A stretch of DNA of 64,000 nucleotides, from assembly GCA_052390115.1 (NCBI GenBank), contig JBQTHE010000019.1, positions 5,237-69,236 of the forward strand. Direction: 5' to 3'. Position numbers and translations under genes: made by a program. The notes under the pieces are model-generated. The model was given only the letters and a program-made list of their open reading frames with translations, searched no databases and had not been told where the DNA came from. Shown here piece by piece: positions 43,141-52,564 of this stretch. Position 1 is the first letter of the stretch. Every line of letters starts with the position of its first letter. The DNA is from GCA-003244245 sp052390115 (lineage in GTDB: Bacteria; Actinomycetota; Actinomycetes; Mycobacteriales; Pseudonocardiaceae).

Positions 43141-43583
43141 CCGTCTTCGACGCCTCTGTCCTGGTCGACGCGCTGGTGGTGGCCGGGCGTGCCGGAGACG
43201 ATGCCCGCAGTGTGCTGCGCGATCGCTCGCTGTTGCATGTTCCGTCGATCTTCGCAGCCGAGGCGACCTCGGCGATCCGTTCGATGCAGGCGCGCGGAGA
43301 CGTGAGCTCGGGGCTCGCCCGCGGCGCGGTCTCGAAGATCAAGGTAGTGCAGATCGTGCAGTACCCCTTCGAGCCGTTTCTCAACCGCGTGTGGGAGTTG
43401 CGCGACAACCTCAGTGTGTACGACGGCTGGTATGTCGCCCTTGCGGAATCGCTTGATACCAGCCTGGTGACAGCGGACCGTCGACTCGCGCGGGCGTCGG
43501 GCCCGCGCTGCCCGGTGATGGAGGTCGCCCGGTTGGCCGCGGGCTCGCTGGGACCGCCGGAGCAGCGGAGCCGCCCAGAGTGA
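43137..43583 (+). CDS. vapC: VapC-type PIN toxin
   Basis: 148 residues from a TTG start overlapping the antitoxin stop. Four conserved acids of the PIN fold: TVFDASVLVDAL (Asp5), FAAEATSAIR (Glu), and YDGWYVALAESLDTSLVTADRRLARA (two Asp). It is predicted to be an Mg-dependent RNase cutting tRNA or rRNA, restrained by the FitA-like protein. The module is intact, unlike the PIN genes near base 2.5 kb. Confidence 0.92.
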   Translation: MTVFDASVLVDALVVAGRAGDDARSVLRDRSLLHVPSIFAAEATSAIRSMQARGDVSSGLARGAVSKIKVVQIVQYPFEPFLNRVWELRDNLSVYDGWYVALAESLDTSLVTADRRLARASGPRCPVMEVARLAAGSLGPPEQRSRPE

Positions 43584-44534
43584 TCAATCCAGATTGCCGC
43601 GCCGGTCGAAGCGCACCGTCATGGTCGTCAAGTCGACGTCGGTGACCTCAAAGCCCGCTGCTAGCCACGCCTTGGCCTGGACGCGGCCAGGGGAGTTGCC
43701 CCACCAGCTCCGCTGGGTCGACGCCGACTTCGGGAGCCCGCCGGGCACGATCTGGTCGATCTCGGCGAAGCCGACCTCGACGTGACCACTCTTGCGGGCG
43801 ACGAGGTAGTCGAACAGCGGCCGGTACTTCCCGGTGACCGGAGGTATCGCCGTGACCTGAGCTGCCGCTGGAGCAGGCTCCGCCGCTGGGCGTGGCGTCT
43901 GGCCGTTCGTGAGCGCCACTGGTGACACTGGCCGGTGCTCGGCGATGGTCAGCGGGGCAATGTCCGAGATCGCCGGGGCGGCCGCCGGCGGGACAGGGCC
44001 GAACACCTGCCGGCTGGCGGCCACCACCATCCGGCCGTACGCACGGTTGCTCACCGCACCGATCGCCGCGCCGATGCCGAACGGCAGGATCTTGCTGATC
44101 GTCAGGATCCAGCGCCTGGTGCAGTACTTCGTGACCAGCCACCGGCGCACCCTCTTGCCGCTGTAGGTCAACCCCGGTCCACGGACCCCGAAGACGATCG
44201 CGAGTAGCAGCATCCGCCGCCGCTCGATGTCGTGTACCGGCGTGCCGTGCACCTCGGCAACGGCTAGCGTGAACAGCGCGGTGGCCTCCAGGAACGCGGC
44301 CGACTCCGCGACGGTGAGCGCGCGGGCAACCGCCGATCTCGCTCTGGGCGCCGCGGCGACCGCACCGGCGGCCGCCCCCGTACCGGTCACCGTGGCCACG
44401 TACTTCTTCTCCAGAGCGGCCACGATCTCGGCCGGGGTGGCGCCGGGATGCCGGCGATGTACCCGCCGCACGTGGTTGGCCACTACCGAGTGCTGGACCC
44501 GGATGGCCCTGTCGATGCTGTCGGTCAGCAGCAT
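43584..44534 (-). CDS. Protein with EcsC-like N-terminal region and DUF7662-like C-terminus
   Basis: 316 residues. The N-terminal ~180 residues are helical with amphipathic and hydrophobic segments (GTGAAAGAVAAAP, AAFLEATALFTLAVAEV, ILPFGIGAAIGAVSNRAYGRMVV), loosely like EcsC-type proteins. A Pro/Ala linker follows (residues ~190-235). The C-terminus KYRPLFDYLVARKSGHVEVGFAEIDQIVPGGLPKSA...SWWGNSPG...WLAAGFEVTDVDLTTMTVRF matches DUF7662, seen in predicted DNA- or effector-linked proteins. The stop abuts the vapC stop with no gap. Function unknown. Confidence 0.7.
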   Translation of the reverse strand: MLLTDSIDRAIRVQHSVVANHVRRVHRRHPGATPAEIVAALEKKYVATVTGTGAAAGAVAAAPRARSAVARALTVAESAAFLEATALFTLAVAEVHGTPVHDIERRRMLLLAIVFGVRGPGLTYSGKRVRRWLVTKYCTRRWILTISKILPFGIGAAIGAVSNRAYGRMVVAASRQVFGPVPPAAAPAISDIAPLTIAEHRPVSPVALTNGQTPRPAAEPAPAAAQVTAIPPVTGKYRPLFDYLVARKSGHVEVGFAEIDQIVPGGLPKSASTQRSWWGNSPGRVQAKAWLAAGFEVTDVDLTTMTVRFDRRGNLD

Positions 44535-44619
44535 GTCCTACCTCCAGTCGGCGCCGGTGGCCGCCCGACGTTAGCCCGCCACGCAGCGTGAGCTCCGACC
44601 GGGACAGCCGCGTCAGGCG

Positions 44620-45369
44620 GTGAGCAGCACTACGCTTGCTGGTGTGGATCCGCTGCTGCCGGCGCACCCGTTCGAGGCCTACGGGTTATCACACGGTGTG
44701 GTGCTCTTGGTGCTCACCATGGTGGCGGCGGCACTCGTAGTCCTCGGTCGGCGATACCGCGGCACCCCGACCGAGCTGCCGTTGAGCCGGGTCTTTGCGG
44801 TGGTGTTCGCCGCGTTCCTGGTGCCGGTCGAGGTCTACTGGCTCTTGCCCGGGCAGTCGGGCATCGCGCATTCGCTGCCGTTGCAACTGTGCGACCTGGC
44901 GGCGATGGCCACGGTCTGGGCGCTGTGGTCGCACTCCCCGACGGCTTTCGCGCTGACCTACTTCTGGGGTCTCACACTCACCTCGCAGGCGTTCCTCAGC
45001 CCGGAGCTGAACGGCCCGGACTTCCCGTCGCTGCAGTTCCTGTCGTTCTTCGGCATGCACAGCCTGGTGCTGTGGGCCGCGATCTACCTGACCTGGGGAG
45101 TGGGGCTGCGCCCGGACTGGCGCAGCTACCGGATCGCGCTGCAGGTCACGATCGGCTGGATGGCGGTGATGTTCGTCTTCAATCATCTCGCCGGGACCAA
45201 CTACGGCTTCCTCAACGCCAAGCCACAGGCCGCATCGCTGCTGGACGTACTGGGTCCGTGGCCCTGGTACCTGCTGTCCGGGCTGGTCCTGGGCGCCACG
45301 GTCTGGGCCCTCATCACCTGGCCATGGGTGCGGCAGCGGACCCTGCGGGGCACCCCAGCCACCGCCTGA
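44620..45369 (+). CDS. TIGR02206 family (YwaF-like) membrane protein
   Basis: 249 residues with seven membrane helices. The signature HSLPLQLCDLAAMATVWAL in the third helix, YFWGLTLTSQAFLSPEL and AGTNYGFLNAKPQAASLLDVLGPWPWYLLS are characteristic of TIGR02206/YwaF. The function of the family is unknown. The start may be GTG 44644, since the first eight residues are unlikely. Confidence 0.88.
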   Translation: MSSTTLAGVDPLLPAHPFEAYGLSHGVVLLVLTMVAAALVVLGRRYRGTPTELPLSRVFAVVFAAFLVPVEVYWLLPGQSGIAHSLPLQLCDLAAMATVWALWSHSPTAFALTYFWGLTLTSQAFLSPELNGPDFPSLQFLSFFGMHSLVLWAAIYLTWGVGLRPDWRSYRIALQVTIGWMAVMFVFNHLAGTNYGFLNAKPQAASLLDVLGPWPWYLLSGLVLGATVWALITWPWVRQRTLRGTPATA

Positions 45370-45680
45370 GAAACAACCGGACAGGCAACCGCCCCTTCCA
45401 CACCCAGCGACCAGTTGCGCACAAGGCCCTCGCCGGTGTGTCCTGACGGAATGCTCAACCGCGATGCCGCGAGCTATGGCGAGGACAACGTGGGGAATCT
45501 GGGTGGATTGGTCGAACCAGAAGACGACAGCTCCACTTCAGGAGCCCGGTCGGCGGCTCCTCTGTAATCGGCCGGGCGACTCCGCTCTTCGCCTCCACGG
45601 CCGTCGGCTGAGCCGGAGGAGGGTGTCGGAGGTATGGGCAACTCCTCGGCGCCGACGTAAAGTCGATAGGAAGTTCGGCT
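45370..45680. other. Leader region of the FxSxx cassette
   Basis: This 311-base stretch precedes the precursor gene. It has no recognisable gene, but a 38-codon ORF at 45451-45567 and an 8-codon ORF with a good ribosome site near 45635 (MGNSSAPT) could be tiny peptides or upstream ORFs. The promoter of the cassette must lie here. Confidence 0.35.
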
Positions 45681-45956
45681 ATGCATCACCTAGCGCTGAG
45701 ACGTCGGGTCACCGATGGATCGATGCGCCTCGACGAGGAGGCGGCGGTGGACGATCTCTGCGGCGATCTTGAGGCTGAGCTGGTCGACCTTGGCGACATG
45801 AGGCTCACCGACCTTCGCGCGCTGGGGGACGCCCCACTGGCCCACTCCCTGCGCAGAATCATCGAAGAGAGCCAGGACGAGACCGCCGAGGTCGTCTCCG
45901 GGTTCGACTCGAGCATCGCAGGCGAAGTTTCAGGTGAGTTTCTGATGGAGGGGTAA
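45681..45956 (+). CDS. fxsA: FxSxx-type RiPP precursor (FxsA-like) with C-terminal extension
   Basis: 91 residues; ATG 45681 has AGGAAG 7 bases upstream (ATG 45723 is an alternative). The leader LEAELVDLGDMRLTDLRALGDAPLAHSLRRIIEE is typical of FxSxx precursors, and the motif FDSSI is at residues 75-79. In the known family FxSxx is the C-terminus. Here 12 more residues (AGEVSGEFLMEG) follow before the stop. The radical SAM maturase gene follows after 2 bases, so the pair is translationally coupled. The core residues would be crosslinked by FxsB into a cyclophane. Confidence 0.85.
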   Translation: MHHLALRRRVTDGSMRLDEEAAVDDLCGDLEAELVDLGDMRLTDLRALGDAPLAHSLRRIIEESQDETAEVVSGFDSSIAGEVSGEFLMEG

Positions 45957-45958
45957 GG

Positions 45959-47134
45959 GTGTCTGACGTTTATTTGCTGACTGCCTTCCATCGGCGCCCG
46001 GTGCCAATTCGCGAGTTCGTTCTCAAGATCGCCAGCCGTTGCAACTTGGCTTGTGACTACTGCTATATCTACAGCATGGCCGACCAGACCTGGCGATCCC
46101 GGCCCCGACTGATCACAACGAAGACGATCGACGCGGCTACGAGCCGTATCGGTGAACACGTAAGTCGGCACGGCCTAGAGCGGGTGACGGTGATTCTCCA
46201 CGGCGGCGAGCCGCTGCTCGCCGGTGGCCGTGTGCTTGAGTACGTGGCCGGCGCCGTGCACAGGGATTTATCTCAGAGCGTCCAGGTCGATCTACGGATT
46301 CAGACGAACGGTGTGCTACTCGACGATGAGCTGCTTCGGACGCTTCGTTCACACGATATCCGGGTCGGCGTGAGCATCGACGGGGGGCCAGCGCACCATA
46401 ACCGACACCGCCATCGGTCTGATGGACGCGGGAGCTACGCGGCTACCGCACGCGGACTACGATTACTCGGCCGGCCCGAGAATCGCGATTTGTATGCTGG
46501 TCTGCTCTGTGTGGTGGACACGCGTAACGACCCTGTGGAGGTCTACGAGGCTCTGCTTGAATTCTCGCCCCCAGCATTGGACTTTCTATTACCACATGGA
46601 AATTGGTCCGCGCCTCCTCAAGGGCGTGGTCGGGGGACCGTGGGCACACCTTATGCTGAATGGCTGATCGCAGCGTTTGACCGATGGTACCGCGCCCCGC
46701 GTCAAGAGACAGCCGTGCGACTCTTCCAGGAGCTCATCAACCTCCTGCTGGGCGGTCGTAGCCGGACCGAGCAGGTCGGGATGAGCCCTATCGCCTTTGT
46801 GGTGATCGACACCGACGGTTCGTTCCAGCAGGTCGACTCACTCAAGTCGGCGGACGAAGGCGCGGCGGAGGTCGGGCTGAATGTCTTCGACCACTCGGTG
46901 GACACGGTGTTACGTCATCCGGATGTCCACTCGCGCCAGCTCGGGATCGACGCCCTCGGCGAAAGCTGCAGACGCTGTGCAGTCGTCCGGGTTTGCGGCG
47001 GTGGAAACTATGCGCACCGGTACCGTCGCGGCCATGGCTTCCGGCAGCCGTCGGTGTACTGCCCGGACCTCCAGCGGTTGATCCACCACATTGCTGCGCG
47101 AGTACGGGCTGATCTGCAGAAAGGTAATCGTTGA
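45959..47134 (+). CDS. fxsB: FxsB family radical SAM/SPASM peptide maturase
   Basis: 391 residues from a GTG start. The radical SAM cluster CxxxCxYC is at Cys28, Cys32 and Cys35 (KIASRCNLACDYCYIY), and ILHGGEPLLAGG supplies the SAM-binding GGEP. The C-terminal SPASM-like segment has Cys337, Cys340, Cys346 and Cys368 (CRRCAVVRVCGGGNYAHRY...CPDL) for auxiliary Fe-S clusters. FxsB enzymes form C-C or C-N crosslinks (cyclophanes) on the FxSxx motif. It sits between the precursor and the HExxH gene, overlapping the latter by TTGA. Confidence 0.92.
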   Translation: MSDVYLLTAFHRRPVPIREFVLKIASRCNLACDYCYIYSMADQTWRSRPRLITTKTIDAATSRIGEHVSRHGLERVTVILHGGEPLLAGGRVLEYVAGAVHRDLSQSVQVDLRIQTNGVLLDDELLRTLRSHDIRVGVSIDGGPAHHNRHRHRSDGRGSYAATARGLRLLGRPENRDLYAGLLCVVDTRNDPVEVYEALLEFSPPALDFLLPHGNWSAPPQGRGRGTVGTPYAEWLIAAFDRWYRAPRQETAVRLFQELINLLLGGRSRTEQVGMSPIAFVVIDTDGSFQQVDSLKSADEGAAEVGLNVFDHSVDTVLRHPDVHSRQLGIDALGESCRRCAVVRVCGGGNYAHRYRRGHGFRQPSVYCPDLQRLIHHIAARVRADLQKGNR

Positions 47135-49014
47135 CCGAGCGGTACCGGCTGCCTCAAGACATGCTCGCGGCGCTTTGTGAAGGAGGCGGCAGCTCGGCTG
47201 ACCTCGCTCTATTGAGGTCGGGCCAGCTCAGTAAGCGGATGTTGCAACTACGGGCGATCGTCGACGCCTGTGAGCGCCGAGCTGTTGAAGCGGGCGAGCT
47301 CGCGCGGGTTGAGGAGAGTTATCAATCGCTCGCTGCGGTACAGCAGAACCAGCCACAGATCGTTGCTGAGCTCCTGGCCAGTCCCCAGGTCGGCGCCTGG
47401 GCGGCGTGGTGCCTGCGCAGGCTGACGAGTGGTCGCCGTGATCCTGGCAGTCGACCGGAGCTGCCTCCGCTCTGGGTCGACCTTGCACATCTCGGAGCGA
47501 TCACCGCGGTGGCTGCTATCCGGTCCGGTGTAGAGCTTCGCACCAGCCTGGTTGCGCGTGCCGGATCCGTGATGCTGCCGACGCTTGGCCGGCTGACGGT
47601 GGAGAGTCGCGCTCCCTGGACCTTGGCCCGGTTCGACCTGTCATCTCGGTTCGCGACAGTGCGGGTAAATGGATTCCAGGTGATTGTTCCGGAGCGCGGT
47701 GACGCACCCGGCTGGGAACCGGTGTGGCGGCTTCAGACCCGAATTGATGGTGCGGAGCTGGTCGTTGAACTCGACGATCTCGATCCGCACTGGCGGTGCT
47801 TCGGCTTGCCATTAAGCCGCCGGCTTGACCCAGACACAGTCGAGCGCTGGCGATGCCGACTCGTGGAGGCATGGACCGTTCTCGCTGCTCGTCATCCCGA
47901 GCGACTTTCCGCTATTGGGGCGAGCGTGACCTGCCTCGTACCACTCGCGAGCCGGACGAGACATAGCCATGTCAGCGCGACTTCACGCCACGCACCAGGG
48001 GCGGTCGCCCTCACGGAGCCGGCGTGCGGGGTCGGATTGGCAGCGACCCTCATTCACGAGGCACAGCATTTCAAGCTGAACGCCCTCCACGACCTGGTGC
48101 CTCTCTACCGGCCCGATGCCATCGGCTCCTTCTATTCGCCGTGGCGTCGTGATCCGCGGCCGCTGGCAGGGTTGCTGCACGGAATCTACGCGTTCGTCGG
48201 CATTGCCGAGTTCTTGCGCCGGGAGCGTGAGTGTGAGTATGCGAGGCTCCGCGATGCACAAGCGGAGTTGGAGCTTGCCCGCTACAGTGAGCAGCTGCGG
48301 CTCGGCTACCAGCAGATGGCGGCTGCCCAAGGGCTCACCGAGCTCGGGGTCACACTCGTTGCACGCCTGGGTGTCGCCATCGAAAGGCTGCATCTCGACG
48401 ACATTCCGGCTGATACCAGGCGGCTGGCGGAGGATCTCGTTGTGGAGGATTGGGCCGGCTGGCGGCTTCGCTATCGCGCACCTGAACCCGCGGCTATGGA
48501 GAAGCTAGCGGATGCATGGCTCTGCGGTCACCCAGCGACGGTGAACGTACAGATTCACGATCGACTGATCGATAGCATCGATGAAGGAACTGAGAGTCCT
48601 CGTGTCAGGCTGGCGAGATCCTGGGTAAGCGAGAGGGAGACGGTGCGACGCGTCGCGCGGAATCCTGAGGCATTCGGTGCACGTTTCCCGGGCGTATCGG
48701 AGGCCGACGTTCACCTGATAACAGGCGAGTACGCAGCGGCAATTGATGCACAGTCACAACGGATCGCGGCCGGTGCGACCGACTCCATGATATGGACAGG
48801 TCTGGTGGTGGCCCATCGCCGGATCTGCACCGATCGCAACCGTTCGTCGCTGGCTACACGCCCAGAACTGATCCGGGCCTTGTGTGAGCGGCTCACCGCG
48901 TTGTCCAGCGGCTGCGATCCGTGCGAGCTCGATCGCTGGTTAGCGACGGCGCCCACTGCCTATGATGCGGATACTTCTATGTCGCAATCTGCGCGGCGGT
49001 CAAGGCTCACGTGA
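47131..49014 (+). CDS. FxSxx-system HExxH peptide-modification protein (FxsBH-like)
   Basis: 627 residues from a TTG start. The HExxH signature HEAQH is at residues 309-313 in LIHEAQHFKLNALHDLVPLY, in the typical context of the HEXXH RiPP domain that often is fused to FxsB. Related alpha-ketoglutarate-dependent HExxH enzymes beta-hydroxylate precursor residues. The N-terminal ~100 residues are helical; the C-terminal half is helical and uncharacterised. Translational coupling to FxsB suggests both act on the same peptide. Its last 55 bases overlap the 3' end of the opposing NTPase gene. Confidence 0.88.
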   Translation: MTERYRLPQDMLAALCEGGGSSADLALLRSGQLSKRMLQLRAIVDACERRAVEAGELARVEESYQSLAAVQQNQPQIVAELLASPQVGAWAAWCLRRLTSGRRDPGSRPELPPLWVDLAHLGAITAVAAIRSGVELRTSLVARAGSVMLPTLGRLTVESRAPWTLARFDLSSRFATVRVNGFQVIVPERGDAPGWEPVWRLQTRIDGAELVVELDDLDPHWRCFGLPLSRRLDPDTVERWRCRLVEAWTVLAARHPERLSAIGASVTCLVPLASRTRHSHVSATSRHAPGAVALTEPACGVGLAATLIHEAQHFKLNALHDLVPLYRPDAIGSFYSPWRRDPRPLAGLLHGIYAFVGIAEFLRRERECEYARLRDAQAELELARYSEQLRLGYQQMAAAQGLTELGVTLVARLGVAIERLHLDDIPADTRRLAEDLVVEDWAGWRLRYRAPEPAAMEKLADAWLCGHPATVNVQIHDRLIDSIDEGTESPRVRLARSWVSERETVRRVARNPEAFGARFPGVSEADVHLITGEYAAAIDAQSQRIAAGATDSMIWTGLVVAHRRICTDRNRSSLATRPELIRALCERLTALSSGCDPCELDRWLATAPTAYDADTSMSQSARRSRLT

Positions 49015-52000
49015 ATCGTCTCCGGATGATCGCTACCGAGCTGACGGCGGAGGTGCTCCAGCGTAGCCTTGCGTAGCCCGCTGGCTCCGACGGTGTCGCC
49101 GGCCGCGTCGAGGTCGAGTGCGACGTTTGCCGCGCAAGCCAGCGTGTTCGGATGATTCTCGCCACGAAGCTGGCGGGATCGTTCCAGCGTGTGCTGGCCG
49201 AGGATGCGTGCCTCCTCGGTACGTCCCTCGGCGGCCAGCGCGTTGGCCTTGTTATTGGCACAGCACAGCGTGTGCGGGTGATCTTCCCCGAGGGCACTGC
49301 GGAACCCGTCGAGGGCCTCATCGTTGAGGGCCAGTGCCTGGCCCGAGCGGCCGAGCAGCAGCAGCGCGATCGCGACATTCGCCTTGCAGGCCAGCGTGAA
49401 GGGATGCTGGTCTCCGAAGACCTCGCGATAGGACGCCATCGCGCTCTCACCGTGTCGCAGCGCCGTCTCGTAATCGCCAGAGGTACGATGTGCGTTGCTG
49501 AGGGTCATAAGGGCGGACAGAGTGTGCTCGTGTAGCTGCCCGAACTTGATTCGGTGCGCTTCATAGACCTGCTGCGCCTCGTGCAGCGCGGGGCCGTGAT
49601 GACCGGCTTTCCGCAAAAGCATCGAGAGAACGCGCCTGGCCCGGAGCAGATTACCGTGGTCTTTCGGCAGCTTCTGCTCGAAAATCGGCAGTTTTTCCTT
49701 TATGAGAGCCAGGCCCTTGTGGTACTCGCCGAGGCCGTACAAGTCACGGCTTAGACGCGTGTAGGCGAACAGGGTCTGGGGGTGCTCCTTGCCATAGACA
49801 TTGGTCCTGGTGGCGATGCCGGCCTCGTCCAGTTCCAGGGCGTGCTGGAAGTCGCCGAGCAGGCGGTAATCTACGGCGAGGTTGTTTCTGACGCGGAGAG
49901 TGCTCGGGTCGTCCTCACCGAGTACCCGCAGGTGTCGAACGAGGTTCTCCTCGTCGAGCTGCAGAGCCTGCTTGAAATGGCCGAGCAGGCGCAGGTCAGC
50001 GGCCACACTGTTGGTGGTCGCGAGAGTATGTTCGTGGTCTTTGCCGAGCGTTCGGACCATCCGTTCGAGTGTGTCCAGGTTGAGATCTCGGGCCGCCTGG
50101 ATCTCTCCGAGAGCCCGAAGCGAGTTGGCCAGATGCCGGCTGGCGACCAGCGTCAGCTCATCGTCTGGGCCCATGCTGGCCCGCCAGATGTCGACCGCAC
50201 CCTGACCGAGATCACGGCTGGATGCGTAGTCGCCGATCGCATAGTGGTAACGAATCTGGTCCAGGACAACATGGCGCGCCTCGGGATCTGACGAGTAGAC
50301 CAGCCCGCTGGGCACGACGTGCGGGGCGATCTGGGCGTGCTGGGGCCAAGTGGCCGGGCTGTCCGGCCGCCCAGGATTGGCCAGAGCCAGGACAGTATGC
50401 GCCTGACGCTCGATCGCGTGTCGTTGTTCCTGCGGGATACTATCGCGGAGTACGGCCCCCACCAGGTTATGGATCCTGATGAAGTCGCGAGCCGGGTCCA
50501 GCTGCGCCAACGCGTACCGACCCAGATCGCGGATCGCGCGACGCAGCGGGATATCGTCGCGCAGCAGGGATTGCAGTTCTGTGCTCAATTGCGCGCCACG
50601 ACCGCGGGTCAAAAGCGAAATGGCGATGGGCTGGGAGCTGAGAAACGCGCACAGCTCCAGCAGATAGGCGGCGGCAGGGGAACCCTCTCTGAGCCTGGTG
50701 AAGGCGAGCCCAAAGGTTTCCGCGACAGACCGTGGGTAGCCTCCTGGCGTACCCTCGTGGAGGATCGCCGCTGGATTGCTGTCCAGCGCTCGAAGGTACT
50801 CCGCGAGCGGTATTCCGGTCTGTGCGTGGACTGCCACCGCTTGCTCCAGCGCCAGCGGGAGGTGGCCGAGCCGCTTCGCCAAGGCCATCGCGTCGTGGTC
50901 GGTCAATTCCCGCCAACGTGCCTGCAGCAACGTGGCGCTCTCGTCCGGCGAGAAGACGTCGACCTCGATCGCGTTGGCCTCACCGGCCCAGCTCCGGCTC
51001 CGCGATGTGATCAGAACATGCCCCGGACCGGACGGCAGATACGGGTGCACGACGCTGGGCTCCGCGGCGTTGTCGTAGATGAGCAGCCACCTGGAGTGCG
51101 GATCCCCCCGCCGCAACGCGTCGAGCGCCGTATCCACAGTGTCCTGAACATCCTCGCTCTCCGGCAGGCCAAGCCGCCGCGCCAGTGACACCAACGAGCG
51201 GCGGATTGACCGCTCGTCGTCGGCCGGGATCCACCACACCAGCTGGTAGCCGGACTGATACCGGTACGCGAACTCCACCGCCAGCTGGCTCTTACCGACT
51301 CCGCCAAGTCCATGCAACGGCTGGGGGATCAGTGTCGACTGCATGTGGCGGCCAAGCGACCGGTGGATCCGGTCGAGCAGGTCCTCGCGACCGGTGAAGT
51401 TGCTGTTGCGCGGCGGGACACCGCCCCACAGCGCTGGTGGTGTCGGCGACGTGAGGCCCGACTCGGCGGTGGGTAGTTGGCTGGTCGTCACGTCGTCTCC
51501 AAGCGCTGAATCACCGGTGAGTGTGGGTTGGTCTAGCTGTTCCGAGCCGGATGCGTCTGAAACGGCTACACCGGTGCGAGGTTTCTGCCGAAGTGATCGG
51601 CACAGCTCGCGGACCGCGGTCCGATCGTCGGATTCAGCCGTGAAGTCGTCAATCAGCTGGTGAAGCTCGACCATGTCGTACTCTGCAAGCTGGTGCGCCG
51701 TCAGCTCGAGAAACAGGATGAGCGTCCGCGGTCCGCTATCGGAGGAAAGCGCATCAAGCCGCTCGTATGCCTCAGCCCCGTTGCTGACCTCGGCGTTCTC
51801 GAAGGGGATCTGCCCCCGAAGCGCAGGATGGCTGAGCACTGGCGCCAGTGCGTCGGTCGTCACCGTCTGCAGCAGTGTCCTGATTTGGTTGCTGATCTCG
51901 TCCCGAGTGGCGTTTTCCAGCGCGGGTGCCGAAAACATCTCTCGGACTACAGCATCCAGCTGATGCCATTCGCGAGACGCACCGCCGAGAATCCTGAGCA

Positions 52001-52229
52001 TGGTGACGAGATACGGCACCGCGTTGTGGCTGATACACGTTCTCACGATGGACCAGTTATCGAAATTGGATCCCTGGAACCTGGCCGGATCGAAGTGGGA
52101 ACCAACCTCTTCTATGAGTTCGTCGACGACCAGCTGACGCTGCTGTGGATCTTGCATGATCGGAACGGCGTTCACGGCGTTCATCAGCCGTTCCTTGTCG
52201 GGGGACGTGAGGCGCCCTCGCGCTTCCAT
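48960..52229 (-). CDS. EAD2 - NB-ARC - TPR NTPase (NLR-like; FxsT-like)
   Basis: ATG 52229 with GGAGGTGAG upstream gives ~1089 residues; the reading back to 52409 lacks a ribosome site. Domains: an EAD2 effector-associated domain (residues ~8-98: DPQQRQLVVDELIEEV...IVRTCISHNAVPYLVTMLRILGG), a second helical module to ~215, an NB-ARC ATPase with Walker A GLGGVGKS (307-314), Walker B LLIYDN (382-387) and LGHLPLALEQA, then ~400 residues of TPR_12 repeats (ALQLDEENLVRHLRVLGEDDPSTLRVRNNLA). This is the layout of bacterial NLR-like sensors and of FxsT proteins in FxSxx loci. EAD2 would recruit the caspase-EAD2 protein encoded at 53761. It is probably a trigger-activated hub. Confidence 0.9.
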   Translation of the reverse strand: MEARGRLTSPDKERLMNAVNAVPIMQDPQQRQLVVDELIEEVGSHFDPARFQGSNFDNWSIVRTCISHNAVPYLVTMLRILGGASREWHQLDAVVREMFSAPALENATRDEISNQIRTLLQTVTTDALAPVLSHPALRGQIPFENAEVSNGAEAYERLDALSSDSGPRTLILFLELTAHQLAEYDMVELHQLIDDFTAESDDRTAVRELCRSLRQKPRTGVAVSDASGSEQLDQPTLTGDSALGDDVTTSQLPTAESGLTSPTPPALWGGVPPRNSNFTGREDLLDRIHRSLGRHMQSTLIPQPLHGLGGVGKSQLAVEFAYRYQSGYQLVWWIPADDERSIRRSLVSLARRLGLPESEDVQDTVDTALDALRRGDPHSRWLLIYDNAAEPSVVHPYLPSGPGHVLITSRSRSWAGEANAIEVDVFSPDESATLLQARWRELTDHDAMALAKRLGHLPLALEQAVAVHAQTGIPLAEYLRALDSNPAAILHEGTPGGYPRSVAETFGLAFTRLREGSPAAAYLLELCAFLSSQPIAISLLTRGRGAQLSTELQSLLRDDIPLRRAIRDLGRYALAQLDPARDFIRIHNLVGAVLRDSIPQEQRHAIERQAHTVLALANPGRPDSPATWPQHAQIAPHVVPSGLVYSSDPEARHVVLDQIRYHYAIGDYASSRDLGQGAVDIWRASMGPDDELTLVASRHLANSLRALGEIQAARDLNLDTLERMVRTLGKDHEHTLATTNSVAADLRLLGHFKQALQLDEENLVRHLRVLGEDDPSTLRVRNNLAVDYRLLGDFQHALELDEAGIATRTNVYGKEHPQTLFAYTRLSRDLYGLGEYHKGLALIKEKLPIFEQKLPKDHGNLLRARRVLSMLLRKAGHHGPALHEAQQVYEAHRIKFGQLHEHTLSALMTLSNAHRTSGDYETALRHGESAMASYREVFGDQHPFTLACKANVAIALLLLGRSGQALALNDEALDGFRSALGEDHPHTLCCANNKANALAAEGRTEEARILGQHTLERSRQLRGENHPNTLACAANVALDLDAAGDTVGASGLRKATLEHLRRQLGSDHPETIHVSLDRRADCDIEVSAS

Positions 52230-52564
52230 CTCACCTCCGTCGCTCGCCCTGATCGGTTCTTCAACTTTGCACCTCAGCCCGCTGGGCTGCAACGGTGGGT
52301 CGCACGGGAGCACGTCGGTTTCCTTCGAGGGTGATCGTGTGGCAGGTCCAGGTGTTACATGAGAGAGGAGCTGGAACTGACGCCTGTGACGCGAGGTGGC
52401 CAGGATCATACTGTGGTGAGCCGCGGCTGCTGTGACGGGCGATGAGCACCGGCGTTTCCAGCGGCGTGCGACGCACTTTCCACTGAACCCTCGGACCTGT
52501 CACGCTGTGACGTGCGCACAGGACAGCTACGGGAATCCTCGACACCGGGTGGTGGGTCGGATAC
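52230..52564. promoter_or_regulatory. Divergent control region between NTPase and hydrolase-caspase operon
   Basis: This 335-base region between two divergent starts must hold promoters for both units. A short palindrome GTCACGCTGTGAC (52499-52511) is the only symmetrical site of note. No long repeat or RNA structure was found. Confidence 0.4.

Noticed and set aside
45464..45772. 102-codon ORF in front of the precursor gene
   Set aside because: Its frame is out of register with the FxsA gene it overlaps, and it is Arg-rich without family features.
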